Shown here: piece after piece, positions 35,001 through 46,200 of the stretch
Position numbering within the stretch: the first letter of the stretch is position 1
Layout: each line of letters opens with the position of its first letter
Source of the DNA: Trichosphaerium sp. ATCC 40318
Taxonomy: Eukaryota; Discosea; Flabellinia; Trichosidae
Length of the DNA stretch: 64,000 nucleotides
Assembly: GCA_038496445.1 (NCBI GenBank)
Contig: JALMLS010000275.1
Location: 1 to 64,000, forward strand
Direction of reading: 5' to 3'
Translations under genes and position numbers: made by a program
The notes under the pieces: model-generated
What the model was told of the DNA's origin: nothing
What the model saw: the letters and a program-made list of their open reading frames with translations, nothing else
The model's database searches: none

Positions 35001-36679
35001 TTAATTTGGCTTCTAAAACAAAGTAAATTAGAAAGAAGTAACAACAAAAATTTTGGCGCAAGGTTTTTTCATTATTAGACCCCACAGCATACCTCGTTCT
35101 AAGCGTGCTTGTTTCATCTTTTCAATCCTTAGTCTCTTCTCAGCTCGGTCTGGTTTTTTGATTTCCAAAGTTGGATCTACCCATTTACCTTGTACAAGTA
35201 AGTACTTTGTGAGAAATTATTTTTACGTACTTGTAGTTATTGTAAATGGACTTGCAACAAGCTTTGAACCGCGTAAGAATACATCACAATTATATCTTCC
35301 TTCACTATCAAGCACAAACTCAACATCAAAGGAGTTATCACCGTTATCATATACATCAATTTCAATCTGTTGTTGAGTATCTAAGAACTCTACTCTAATA
35401 TCCTCTTCTTTGAAGTCTAAAGCAAGAAAAAAAACAATAAGATTAAAAGCTTACAATAGACATCTCTTTTTTCAATTCAAAAAAGTTGGAAAAGCATCAT
35501 ACCTCCTCCTTTTAAGTATACAGTGAATACTGTATCGGTATTAATAATTACAAGGTTTTCTATCGCTGGTCCTTCAACAATGGCAGTAAGAATGGTAGCT
35601 TTAAAAAAATCCGGAAGTTAGTGTCTGCTTTAAATTGTAATTAATGGTACTTACAATTACCAACAACTACCTCTACTGATGGAAAAATTTCGTGCTCTCC
35701 ATAAGGAAACCTGAATGTATAAATGCCTTCTGCACCTCGATGCCACTCAACGTCAAAAGTTTCATCGCCATTATCAAAAACTTGAGCATTGATAACATCA
35801 CCTCCAGGCTCTAAACAAACGACATTAAATACACAAACTTTCAGAAAGAAAAAAAAAAAGAAGAAAAAATCGCCTTATATACTCACGAGTAACCTTGACC
35901 TTCAATTTGGCCATTTGTAACTCTAGTTCTGGAACACATACTGTGAACATTTGGCTTGCATTCTCCATATCAAGCGATTCTCCGTTAAAACCTATTAAAA
36001 GTATTACGACATGCAAAAGAGCGCATAGAATAAATGCTAAATTTATAGTGTATTTTTTTGAGCGTAAGTTGTTGTACCGTAACCAAATAGTGTCGTTTCG
36101 CTTGGTACTGCAAGTGCTCCATTTTCAAGAATAGTATAGCCAGTTGGGGCATCAGCTAGATGACTTGTATGAGTAACTGGTTAAACTTACGATAATACTA
36201 CTTACCAGCTTCTTTCGCTACTACTGAGAAGGGGCTCCTTGCTGCTGGTGTTCCTCTAAAGAGAAAATTGTCAGGTAAGAATAAACTAAATAGATAATAT
36301 TGTACCTCACTGATACGTGTATAATAAGCAATCCTGGAGCATCAGGTGTGTAGCCCACGTCAAATGTACCGTCTCCGTTATCGTACACTGTTTTTGGGGT
36401 GAGAAGATCAATGAAGTGAAGACAAAAGCATACCGTCGTTGGTGACCACTTTCCCACTTGCGTCTAGCATCTAAGAAAGCGGTTAAAGGCACCAACTAAC
36501 AATTATAAACGAAAAAAGAGTAAAAAAAGTACCTTCACTTCTACATCATCTTCGCTTATATATAGCTCTTTTAAACCTTCCTGGACAGGTCTGACGAAGA
36601 AAATATTTTCCCAACCAACTGTAGCACTCTCAATACCTTCACCACCCACAAGTGCCGGTGCGAACACAGTAGCACTCAT
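32099..36679 (-). CDS. Filamin-repeat / coiled-coil / PX / PH protein
   Basis: A long multi-exon gene runs from MSATVFAPALVGGEGIE (36,679) to KRKLSITKK-TAA (32,099). The order of parts is: an N-terminal strand-rich region; several filamin-type Ig repeats, each with the DNGDxxFDV signature (YDNGDGTFDVGYTPDAPG at 36,380; FDNGDETFDVEWHRG at 35,780; YDNGDNSFDVEFV at 35,350); a long coiled coil (35,100-33,750) rich in Lys/Glu/Arg/Gln; a Pro-rich linker (RPPLPPRNKP); a PX domain (VYRRHSDFGDLHKHL at 33,150, the RRxSDF motif that contacts phosphoinositide); and a PH domain (HTGYLYSVTPKA... VLRNGIMYQYK ... DLRKWYTGIKK). The tail is basic. PX and PH should target phosphoinositide membranes, and filamin repeats and coiled coil should bind cytoskeletal partners. 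I know no standard protein with this combination. It is divergently arranged with the poly(A)-binding protein gene. Confidence 0.85.
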
Positions 36680-37001
36680 TGTTTTGTATGTTGGATAACT
36701 ACTAAAATAATTGTAGTTTGACTTGAACGCTTCTAGTTTTCGATCGCTTTAGTACTTCTCCATACGCACAGAAAGGATTGGTTTCAAAACAAAATATCTT
36801 CACACATACCTAAAAAACCGTTCCAGCGTCAACGCTTATTATATCTACAGCTATTCTATTTAGTTGTAGGATTGGTTTTGTTACAATACGTAGCAAACCA
36901 AAGATATGGTAGACCTTTTTTTTTTGTGTTTCCTACGCAGCAAAAATTTGGTGGCGAAAATCTGCAGGAAAAACTGAGTAATAAATACACTAATACAAAA
37001 C
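36680..37001. promoter_or_regulatory. Shared divergent promoter region
   Basis: The start codons of the filamin/PX/PH gene (minus) and the poly(A)-binding protein gene (plus) are only ~320 bp apart, so both promoters must lie here or overlap. A T-rich run is present at 36,917-36,927. I see no clear TATA box. Confidence 0.55.
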
Positions 37002-39299
37002 ATGGCGGAGGTGCCTACCACAGTGGAACAGACCACTAAAAAGCGAATACCAGCTCTGTATGTCACAGACTTGACAAGGTAATTACAAATACTAGAATGA
37101 CCAAATAACATATTTTACGTAGTAACGTCACTGAGCCTACACTATATGAGATATTCAACACATTTGCACCTGTAGCTTCAGTTCGATGCTTGCGACCAAC
37201 GCCACAGCGATCTAGAACGTATGCTTACGTTAATTTTTACAGTATTGAAGATGGTACGCCTTGCACCTGACAACTTTTTGTCTTTTGGGTTCTGGTATCG
37301 CCGCCAAGTCGCTGGCGATCGCCTATGTTGGTGTAATTGGAGAATTCACTCAGAATAGCCGAAAAAGCCCTAGAGGGAATGAGGGGTGGCATAATTGATG
37401 GAAAACCATGTAAAGTAATGTGGTCACAACAAAAGAGCAATTCCCGTAAATCTGTGGTACTGTATAAACTAATTTTCCATTGTTTGTTAATCCAACCTAG
37501 CTTGGCCAGATTTTTGTTAAAAATCTCGATCCGTCTATCACTGATGATGACCTTCTACATACATTTGCCGCTTTTGGTGATATTCTATCTGCTAAAGTTG
37601 GTGCTGACCGTAACGGTGTATCTAGAGGTTACGGATTTGTTCATTTCAAAGAACCTGTAAGTGACACTTTTGTTTTTTATTGTGTTTTGTAAGTAACTTA
37701 TTGATACGCAGGCCGCAGCTGCTAGAGCTGTAGAGAAAGTAAACGGACTTGTCCTTATGAACAAAGTAATATACGTAGCTCCTTTTGTACCAAAGAAGGA
37801 ACGCATGTCACATGTTCAGAGCGCTCCACAAACAAATGTTTATGTTAAAAACATTAACAAAGTACGTAACTTTTACTTTTTTTCGCACCTTGCTTGTGCT
37901 GCGTTTACTAACTTGTAATAAGAGTTGGGATGAAGAAAAACTGAAAGAAGCCTTTTCTAAGTTTGGAGAGATTGCTAGCGCATTCGTAACACGTGATGCC
38001 GATGGCGCCAGTAGAGGTTTCGGGTTTGTTAATTTCACAAACAAGGAATCAGCAACAAAATGCATCGATTTCTGTGCAAGTGCAGAAAACGACCTTACAA
38101 ATGAATCTGGTGTGAAAGTCTATGCTTCTCATGCACAAAAGAAAAATGAACGCGTAGCAGAATCACGTAAAATCACCTACGAAGTAAGCCATTAATCAAA
38201 AAAAAATCATCATAGTATTTCCACATTTTCATAATTTTCTGTGTTCCTCGTCAAACAACCTGACTTTTTTCCTAGCAGCAGCAACAACAACAAATTAAAG
38301 AACCTATTCCAAATAGTAATCTTTATATTAAAAACTTGGATACTGATTTGGATGAATCATTTCTTTTTGACCTATTTTCTGCTTTCGGTCAAACATTGTC
38401 TATCAAAGTAATGAGAGACGAGAATGGTGTATCTAAAGGATTTGGTTTTGTAAGCTTTGCTCAAAGTTCTGATGCATGGGCTGCTGTACAGGGTATGCAT
38501 GGTACTCTCGTTGAAGGCTGTAAGAAACCTCTATACGTAAACTTCCACGAACCGAAACATATTCGGCAATCAAAGATGAAAGAGCATCATATGAATAGAG
38601 AATCACCAAGAGAAGGTGGTTGGCAACAACAATATTCCCATCCTGATAACAGACAATACGAGGTAAACAAACACAATTTTCTCTTTTTTTTTTCTTTTTT
38701 TTTTCTTATTGTGACGTAAAAAACTCACCATCTTGTATTCAGGCTTATACCCAACACTATCCTCTACCCCCTGTACAACCAGTAGTAGCGCCTAAAGAGG
38801 ACCAAAAACCTCAAGTACTATCACTAAAGGAGCTTAATACATACCCGAAGGTACGACTTGAAAAATTACAATAGATTCTGTAGTTGGTACTGACTACTTG
38901 GGTTAGGAAAATCAGCGTATGGTAGTTGGAGAGCGTTTATATCCATTAATACTCGAAAAACAACCTCAACTTGCTGGAAAAATTACTGGAATGTTTCTAT
39001 CAGCTTTTGATGATCCAGTCGACCTCTTACCTGTCCTAAATGATCCTACGAGGTTATCACAAAAAGTAGATGAGGCTGTGGCAGTCCTAAATACAGGTAA
39101 GGAGCCAGGAGACAAACTTAACACCGAACTTTGAATACACTTTGTGCCATTATCAATATCTGCTTTATTGACATTTGTTGTAGCGCAAGGAGCAAACCAA
39201 GCTGAACCCCAAGCCCCTGAAAATGTAGAAAAAACCAGTGACGATGCTACTGATGCATCAACAAAGACTGAAAGTGATAAAACAGAAGCTAGTGCATGA
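37002..39299 (+). CDS. PABP: Polyadenylate-binding protein, cytoplasmic type (4 RRM + MLLE)
   Basis: PABP coats mRNA poly(A) tails and links them to translation initiation and deadenylation factors. The ATG is at 37,002 ([20 protein letters not shown]). The four RRMs are clear from their RNP2/RNP1 pairs: [42 protein letters not shown] and [15 protein letters not shown] Gln/Pro-rich linker follows, then the C-terminal MLLE (PABC) domain: [20 protein letters not shown] followed by ...[11 protein letters not shown]. The canonical KITGMLLE helix here reads KITGMFLS. A short acidic tail ends EASA-TGA. About eight short introns interrupt it. Complete and apparently intact. Confidence 0.96.
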
Positions 39300-39757
39300 T
39301 GAGATTTGGCATAGATAGACGTAATAAACTCCAGGATCCTCGCAAATACCAAGCCAGAGTCATGTCTGGTTTGTATTTTTCTCTCAAAACGCGCTGTATC
39401 AGCGCCGGTTGGTTCGTATTCTGGAGATCGGCAAGCATGAGTGTACAGGCGTGACGTTCCTTAGATTTGATCATAAAAAAAACTGCTGTAGTGCGAAAGG
39501 GAACAGAACAGATTGCTCTTTTATATTTGTTTACCATTACCTTTTTTTTATAAATAAACGCAAAAACTACACAATCATGGTACTTTTCTCATATTATGCC
39601 TTGTCCAAAATGATTTTTGTGCCATAAACCTAGTTCAAATTCCAAAAGTGAACATCGGGTATCCCCATGAGCAACTAAATGAAGTGGGTGCGGCAAAGGC
39701 TCAGACTGCCGAATTTAAACAAAAACTTACGAAATAACAACATAAATGGTTTATTAG
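39300..39757. other. Spacer with a relic of the coiled-coil gene
   Basis: The region between PABP and the first GTPase gene. At about 39,695-39,735 it encodes AKAQTAEFKQKLT, almost the same as AKAQAAEFKQKLE of the transmembrane coiled-coil gene at 55.9 kb. This is a ~45-bp scrap from duplication in the cluster. Confidence 0.6.
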
Positions 39758-42700
39758 TTACAACTCACTAGCCATAGAGTCTAGTTTTCTACCCCTTTCC
39801 ATAACAAATTGGTACATAAAAAATACCGCAAACATCATCACCACGATAACGATAGTCTCAACTCCTATTTTAATACCGCTTGTATACTCCCTGGCTCTCC
39901 TTAATAAATTCTTTGTTCCTTCCTATTGTACTGTGAGAATGAGAAAATATCTAAGAGAAAATGTGTGCCTTAAATTTCCTTATGGATGTTCTATCATCAG
40001 CGAGTCTTGTAACTACAACGTAATTTGGTTAGTAGTTACTTTTTTAAGCTCTGATATGTTTTTTTACTTGCCTCCTCCTACTCCGCATAGTTGAATTTTT
40101 TCCAAACATCTGGCAATAGCTTCAACTGTTCTAAAAGTACACAGTCATCTCTCAGAATGAAAATAAAAAAAAAAAAGCAGCTCTCGACTTACAGCTTGTA
40201 TTTGGTACTATCCCTATCAAACACTTCTCGTTTTGTGTAGTTGGAAACATACACTACTTCGTCGAATTCTACAAAGGGATTAAATAAATTAAACAAGCGT
40301 TTACTTACTGTCTTCTGCTTCGTCCCACTTTACTTTGTCAAGATTCGCATCTTGAATAGGAGCTTGCCCAGGGGCAGTGATTTCATCGTTTGCTTTGTCA
40401 ATATGAGTGATGAGTACAATATATGGGATTCCTAGCAAATTTAAGTAAATACAAATACAACACTGGCATACCTCTTTTCTTCAAGTCCGTTGCATAAGAC
40501 TGAAGTGAACCTAGTGCGTTGCTATCTTTGTATTTTCCAACCAAGATCGCTAATTGGATTTTATCTTTTTCTTGCTTTCCTCTAGCTCTCATATAATCCT
40601 TATCGTCCTGAGTTGGCAACGCTTCGATATCTGTGCACGTGGTCAGCTTTTTTTGGTTTGGATTTCAACGCGGCTACACGCACATTTTTCAATTTCTTCC
40701 CCGATCTTCTTCTCCTCAAGTGCATTGATAGACATTCCGCTTTTGATCGTTTCTTCCAGTAATGTCACGTGCTCCCCAATGTCTTGACCTGATGGAATGC
40801 CAGGAGTAGTCCTACGGAGGTATAAGAAGCAACCATTGAGGTTTAAGCACACCAAAATTTCAAGAAGATGTTGTTGTGTAGCCGTAATCCAACTCGACTT
40901 GTAGTTCCAGTTATCGCCACTGTACTCTCACTATCGAAGGTTGCAGTTCGGTCTAAGCCTGAAGCAATAGATAGTATATTATTAAAGAAACATGTCTTGC
41001 CAGAACTTGGAGGACCGGCAACAGCGATGTTACAAGTAGAGCCCCAAGAAGGTGTAAATTCAGCGATAGCTATTTCCAGCTCTTTAACAGATGGGTTTAT
41101 TGCTAGTAGAGCAGCACGATTTATGTTCGCCTTTTGAATGATGTTCGGCTCGTTCCTAAAAGAGTTTGTTAGGCGCATACAAAGTGTGGATATTTCAGTT
41201 CCTTTAGGAACATTAACGTACACTGCCATACTATGTTGCGGGGTGTTGTACTGCCTGTTACAGGACTGTTTAAGAGGTAAACTGTATCCAAGCAGTGATG
41301 CAAGTTTTCGAGGTGTTATGCCATCCTTGTTGGTTGCTTGCATTAATGCCCCTACCAAGTAAAAGTGAACTTGTAACGATGAGATATCAAAAGTTTGTAC
41401 CTTTGTCAATCAAAAATTTGAGTACATTTGTATTTTGTACTGCTACTGCCCAGAACAAAGGTGTGTCACCTCGTTCGTTTTTAGATTCGAGACATGCTCC
41501 TTTAGAAAGAAGATCTTCAGCATTTTCAACTGTACCATGTGCTGCTACGAAATGAAGTGCAGTATCTCCGTCTAGTTCTGTTAGTGACAAATGCTTGATG
41601 CAACGTACATCTATTACTACCACTTGAACCAAGTTTAGAGAGTGTGTATATGTAATCAAAACCATCAGGAAGGGTAGCCTCAGTCTGGTCTGCTGAGTCG
41701 CATAACAGGTAGCCACTTGAGTCATATCTTGATTGGTCTGAAGGGGGACCTGCCTTATTCTCATCAGGGGTTTTAACACAATGGCCTGCAATCATTTGTT
41801 CGTGTGTAACATATTGAACTGCAACATGGTTTTTCGACCATCCATTAGCTTAAATAGAACATTAGTAACATGTACGTAGAGTATTTGACATACCCGATAA
41901 TACTCTTGTGCACAGTCTACAGGTTATACTTTGTATTGCCATGTTTACTTGTTCAATGCATAACGAGGAATGGTCAGGCATATAGGACTTGTGCACACAT
42001 GTTCCTTGCTCCGTATAAAAGTAAATTGTAGATGGTGGCCAAAAATTAATTCCTCCAACTGTTCCTAGAGCAAGTGTAAGGACATTCCAAAACTCTTCAT
42101 TTCTAACCCCGCATTCCACAGTTAAGTAAAATAACATTAGGTGCGATACTTGTTATTGTAGGTTTGCCAAAGCCTATGACGTTATCAAAAGAAGTGTCAC
42201 AAAGTGTTTCCAAACCAACCCATCCACATATAAGCCGTTACTTTAACAATGAATTCAATAAGGAGTTCGCTCGATTGCTGCTTTAGTAGATTGTAAGAAA
42301 CACATGTGATCATATAGGCACCATACCGAAAAAACACCAAACCGTAGGCATGCATCGAACTTAAATGGGTGTCCATCCAATCTAACATTAATTCCTATCC
42401 AAACGATCATTTATTGTATTGTTAATACCAGTAAGTTGTACCTAATTGAACTCCATCAAAGCTGGCAACACCAGAAATATCAAAATTTCTTCGAATGTAA
42501 TCTAAAAAATACATAGTTTTTTAGTACTAAGGATACTGGTATAATGATTGAGTCCATTCAGAGTAGGTAGAACTGCTGAAGAGCACATGGTGGTACTAGA
42601 AAATGGAATGGCCCGTAACTTTAGACAGACGTTTTAGAATCTTTCGTTTCGCCTATCCAAGCGCATATTTATACCCGCAACATAATTTCAGCTTCAAAAA

Positions 42701-43130
42701 AAAACCAAATAAAAACACGTGATCCAAACGTCACGCAAAAAAAAAATGGATCTTGGTAGAATGTTTTTCGTTTACTAAAAGCTAATTACGTAGTTTTAGG
42801 CACGAAAATGCTTGCCTACCTCTTGGTTCGTCGTTTTCTCTAAGCTTCAATTGTTTAAAAGGTGATAGCCCTAGTTCCGGTTCAATAGTACACTGTACGT
42901 AGTATTTTGGTGCATCTTCTTTCACAGTCTACAAAGCAGTTAGTTTTAATACTATTGAGAGTCTTTACCAAACAAACGCATGGTTCTGGTGTTAAATACT
43001 TGTTCGAACGTTCATCGCCAAAGAAATGTACTGTAGTTTCAATATCCCCACAATCCATTGTAGCGAAAGGTGAATCGCACGCTACAGACGGTAGAAGTGG
43101 AAATAGGCCTTCAAGTTGATTTGTCTCCAT
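39758..43130 (-). CDS. Ankyrin-repeat / IFI44-like GTPase / transmembrane protein, copy 1
   Basis: Exon 1 begins METNQLEGLFPLLPSVACDS. A long N-terminal region of unknown fold follows (43,130-41,600), with one possible frameshift relative to copy 2. Then come ankyrin repeats (GDTALHFVAAHGTVENAEDL; GDTPLFWAVAVQNTNVLKFL; NKDGITPRKLASLLGY) spliced directly to a P-loop GTPase: G1 AVAGPPSSGKTCFFN at ~41,030, an unusual G3 TTPG in place of DTPG near 40,810, G4 VLITHIDK at ~40,405, and a VSNYTKREVFD segment (40,250). Spacing and the 'GPxxxGKxxFFN ... THxD ... xNYxxE' pattern match the interferon-induced IFI44/IFI44L GTPase family better than the GIMAP family. The last exon encodes one transmembrane helix (VETIVIVVMMFAVFFMYQF) and a short basic tail, so the protein is probably tail-anchored with the GTPase in the cytosol. 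Function is unknown. The vertebrate relatives act in innate immunity. Confidence 0.7.
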
Positions 43131-43271
43131 CTGGCGTATTTGTTCGAGTTAATAGTTTATTTTTGATTGACCAAAACAAAACCATGTCGTTAAATTAACT
43201 GAATTTGTTCGAGACTAGCGCTAGTTAAGTCTTTTTGTGCTTATAATTTCGTACCATTATCCTAATGAGTG

Positions 43272-46200
43272 TGCTCGTATACTCCCTGGCTCTCTTTAAT
43301 AAATTCTTTGTTCCTTCCTATTGTACTGTGAGAATGAGAAAATGATATCTAAGAGAAAATGTGTGCCTTAAATTTCCTTATGGATGTTCTATCATCAGCG
43401 AGTCTTGTAGTAGTTACTTTTTTAAGCTCTGATATGTTTTTTTACTTGCCTCCTCCTACTCCGCATAGTTGAATTTTTTCCAAACATCTGGCAATAGCTT
43501 CAACCGTTCTAAAAATACACAGTCATCTCTCAGAATGAAAATAAAAAAAAAAAAGCAGCTCTCGACTTACAGCTTGTATTTGGTACTATCCCTATCAAAC
43601 ACTTCTCGTTTTGTGTAGTTGGAAACATACACTACTTCGTCGAATTCTACAAAGGGATTAAATAAATTAAACAAGCGTTTACTTACTGTCTTCTGCTTCG
43701 TCCCACTTTACTTTGTCAAGATTCGCATCTTGAATAGGAGCTTGCCCAGGGGCAGTGATTTCATCGTTTGCTTTGTCAATATGAGTGATGAGTACAATAT
43801 ATGGGATTCCTAGCGAATTTCAGAACCTTTGATGGGTAACCGTAATCCAAACTCTACTTGTAGTTCCAGTTAAAGCCACTGTACTCTCACTATCGAAGGT
43901 TGCAGTTCGGTCTAAGCCTGGAGCAATATATATTATACCATTAAAGAAACATGTCTTGCCAGAACTCGGAGGACCGACAATAGCGATGTTACAAGTAGAT
44001 CCTGCTATAAAGATCTGGACAAACTTGAATAAAACGTGGAATACTCACTGCGACAAACTGGAATCCAGTATGGATGAGATGATCTCTAATGTATCTAAGT
44101 TTAGAGTACAATTAAAATAGCATTAGAGCTATAGACCAATATGTCCTAGCGAAGGCAGCCTCAATCTTCAGTAGCAATCCCACACAAACTGTAAAGAAAA
44201 TGGAAAAAATAATCCGAAAACATACACGTAAACTATGCAAATCCATCAATGAGCAAAAAGACGCAGACTATATGGCGGTTACAAGGAAGTTGTGAAAAAT
44301 GTGATATGTGATATGCATTGAAGACAAGCAAATAGATATGGCAACACAATACTAACTGTGACAATTCAGCAATGGTTGCTGTTAAAAATGACAGACTACG
44401 GAACGCCCAAACATTTAACTCACAAGTAATATCCAAAATGGGCGATATCAAACTTCCTCCACCAGGAAACAGAGATGGACACTATCAAATACACGATAAT
44501 TTTTTGGACACGTGGGGAGAAATAAACAGCAAAATATAATATACACTCCTAATGGCTGTACACGTGTTTTACTCCGTTACAGACATTTGGGTAAACTTCA
44601 GTTGACTTCGTATAAATCAACGACAACAACCGACAAAGCTTAAACAACATGGCGAGCAGCAATCACCCACACCCCACCCAAAAATTTCCTTTTCAATTTG
44701 TTTTAAAAAACTGTAAAAACCTTTCTTTATTTTCCAAGTGTTCTTGTATAATATAACAAATGCTTGGCACTGTAATAGAGCCACAAGACATTTTGGTTGG
44801 ATGCATTCATATCTGTACCTTCGTATCTGGATGGTTTGGTCGATTCAGTTATCCAGCTGTCATCCCATGCCTTTTAATTTTCTTCTTTCCTTGATTTTTG
44901 GTAGTTGCCGTGTACAGCTATTCTGTTCTTACTATGAATTTATTGTCCCATTCCCAGTCATTCGTAGTGAGGTGTTATGATGTATTTGTTTTTGTCTACC
45001 TAATTTTGCTAGGTTATCTGCTTCTCTATTTCCTGTTTCTTTCTTTTGCATACGATATTTATACAAAAATACAAGATGGGAACGTATGAAACTAGCAGAT
45101 GTGAAATATGCGGAGATGAAGATGAAGAACAAGCAGAAGACATAAATTAATTACTCCGACCTTACAAACCTTCCTAAACTCCACATCTGAAGTCATAGGA
45201 CAGGTAAGTAAATATCAAAAAAGCACCAATGGCAACTTAGAAGGGATACAAGAGGTCATACCAATAACAGGACACCTAGAAACAAATGTTGTCAAGAGTA
45301 AACTAAAGGAAAAACAAACAGAACAAAATACGCCACCTATGAACGTATATTCAATCACACGAATATGTTCATGAGATATAGAAACCCAAATAGAAGTATA
45401 TCACCAGAATTATGGCTCTTGGCCATTCTGGGATTCAACAAAAGAGACTACACTAACAGGAATCACATGCAAAGACAGCATGAAATACCCGACATTCTAC
45501 AACGAAATGTTATACGTATCGAGAATGATATCCTGGGCTCACAGTTCCAATCATGCTTTGGATATATTGCATTCCAAACGGCCACACGCCTATCGACAGA
45601 ATATCACAAGGAATTAGCGATAAATCTACTATCAAGAGCTTAGAAAAACAGTATTAGAGATGGCACAACAGAAGACTTGAGGAATACAGATGAAGATTAG
45701 TTTACTAACAAAAACTTTTAGGGGCAATTCCAGGTTCTATGGAGAGCTTGTGTTGTACTATATAATGTAACGTAATATGCGCCTTGAGTAAGCTTTGCGA
45801 AATCAAAATAAACCATACAAGTAGATCCCAAGGAGGAGCAAATTCAGCGATAGCTATTTCCAGCTGTTTAACAGATGGGTTTATTGCTAGTAGAGCATGA
45901 TTTATGTTCGCCTTCGGCTCATTCCTAAAAGAGTTTATTAGGCACATACAAAGTATAGATATTTCAGTTGTAGGAACATAACGTACGCTGCCATACAGTA
46001 ATACCCAAGAGGTAAACTGTATCCAAGCAGTGATGCAAGTTTTCGAGGTGTTATACCATCCTTGTTGGTTGCTTGCGTTAATGCCCCTACCAAGTAAAAG
46101 TGAACTTGTAACGCGATGAGATATCAAAAGTTTGTGTACCTTTGTCAATCAAAAATTTGAGTACATTTGTATTTTGTACTGCTACTGCCCAGAACAAAGG

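Noticed and set aside
39758-43130. Alternative assignment of the GTPase to the GIMAP (AIG1) family
   Set aside because: GIMAPs share the tail anchor, but the GPxxxGKxxFFN, THID and xNYxxE pattern and spacing fit IFI44/IFI44L better. Kept only as an alternative.
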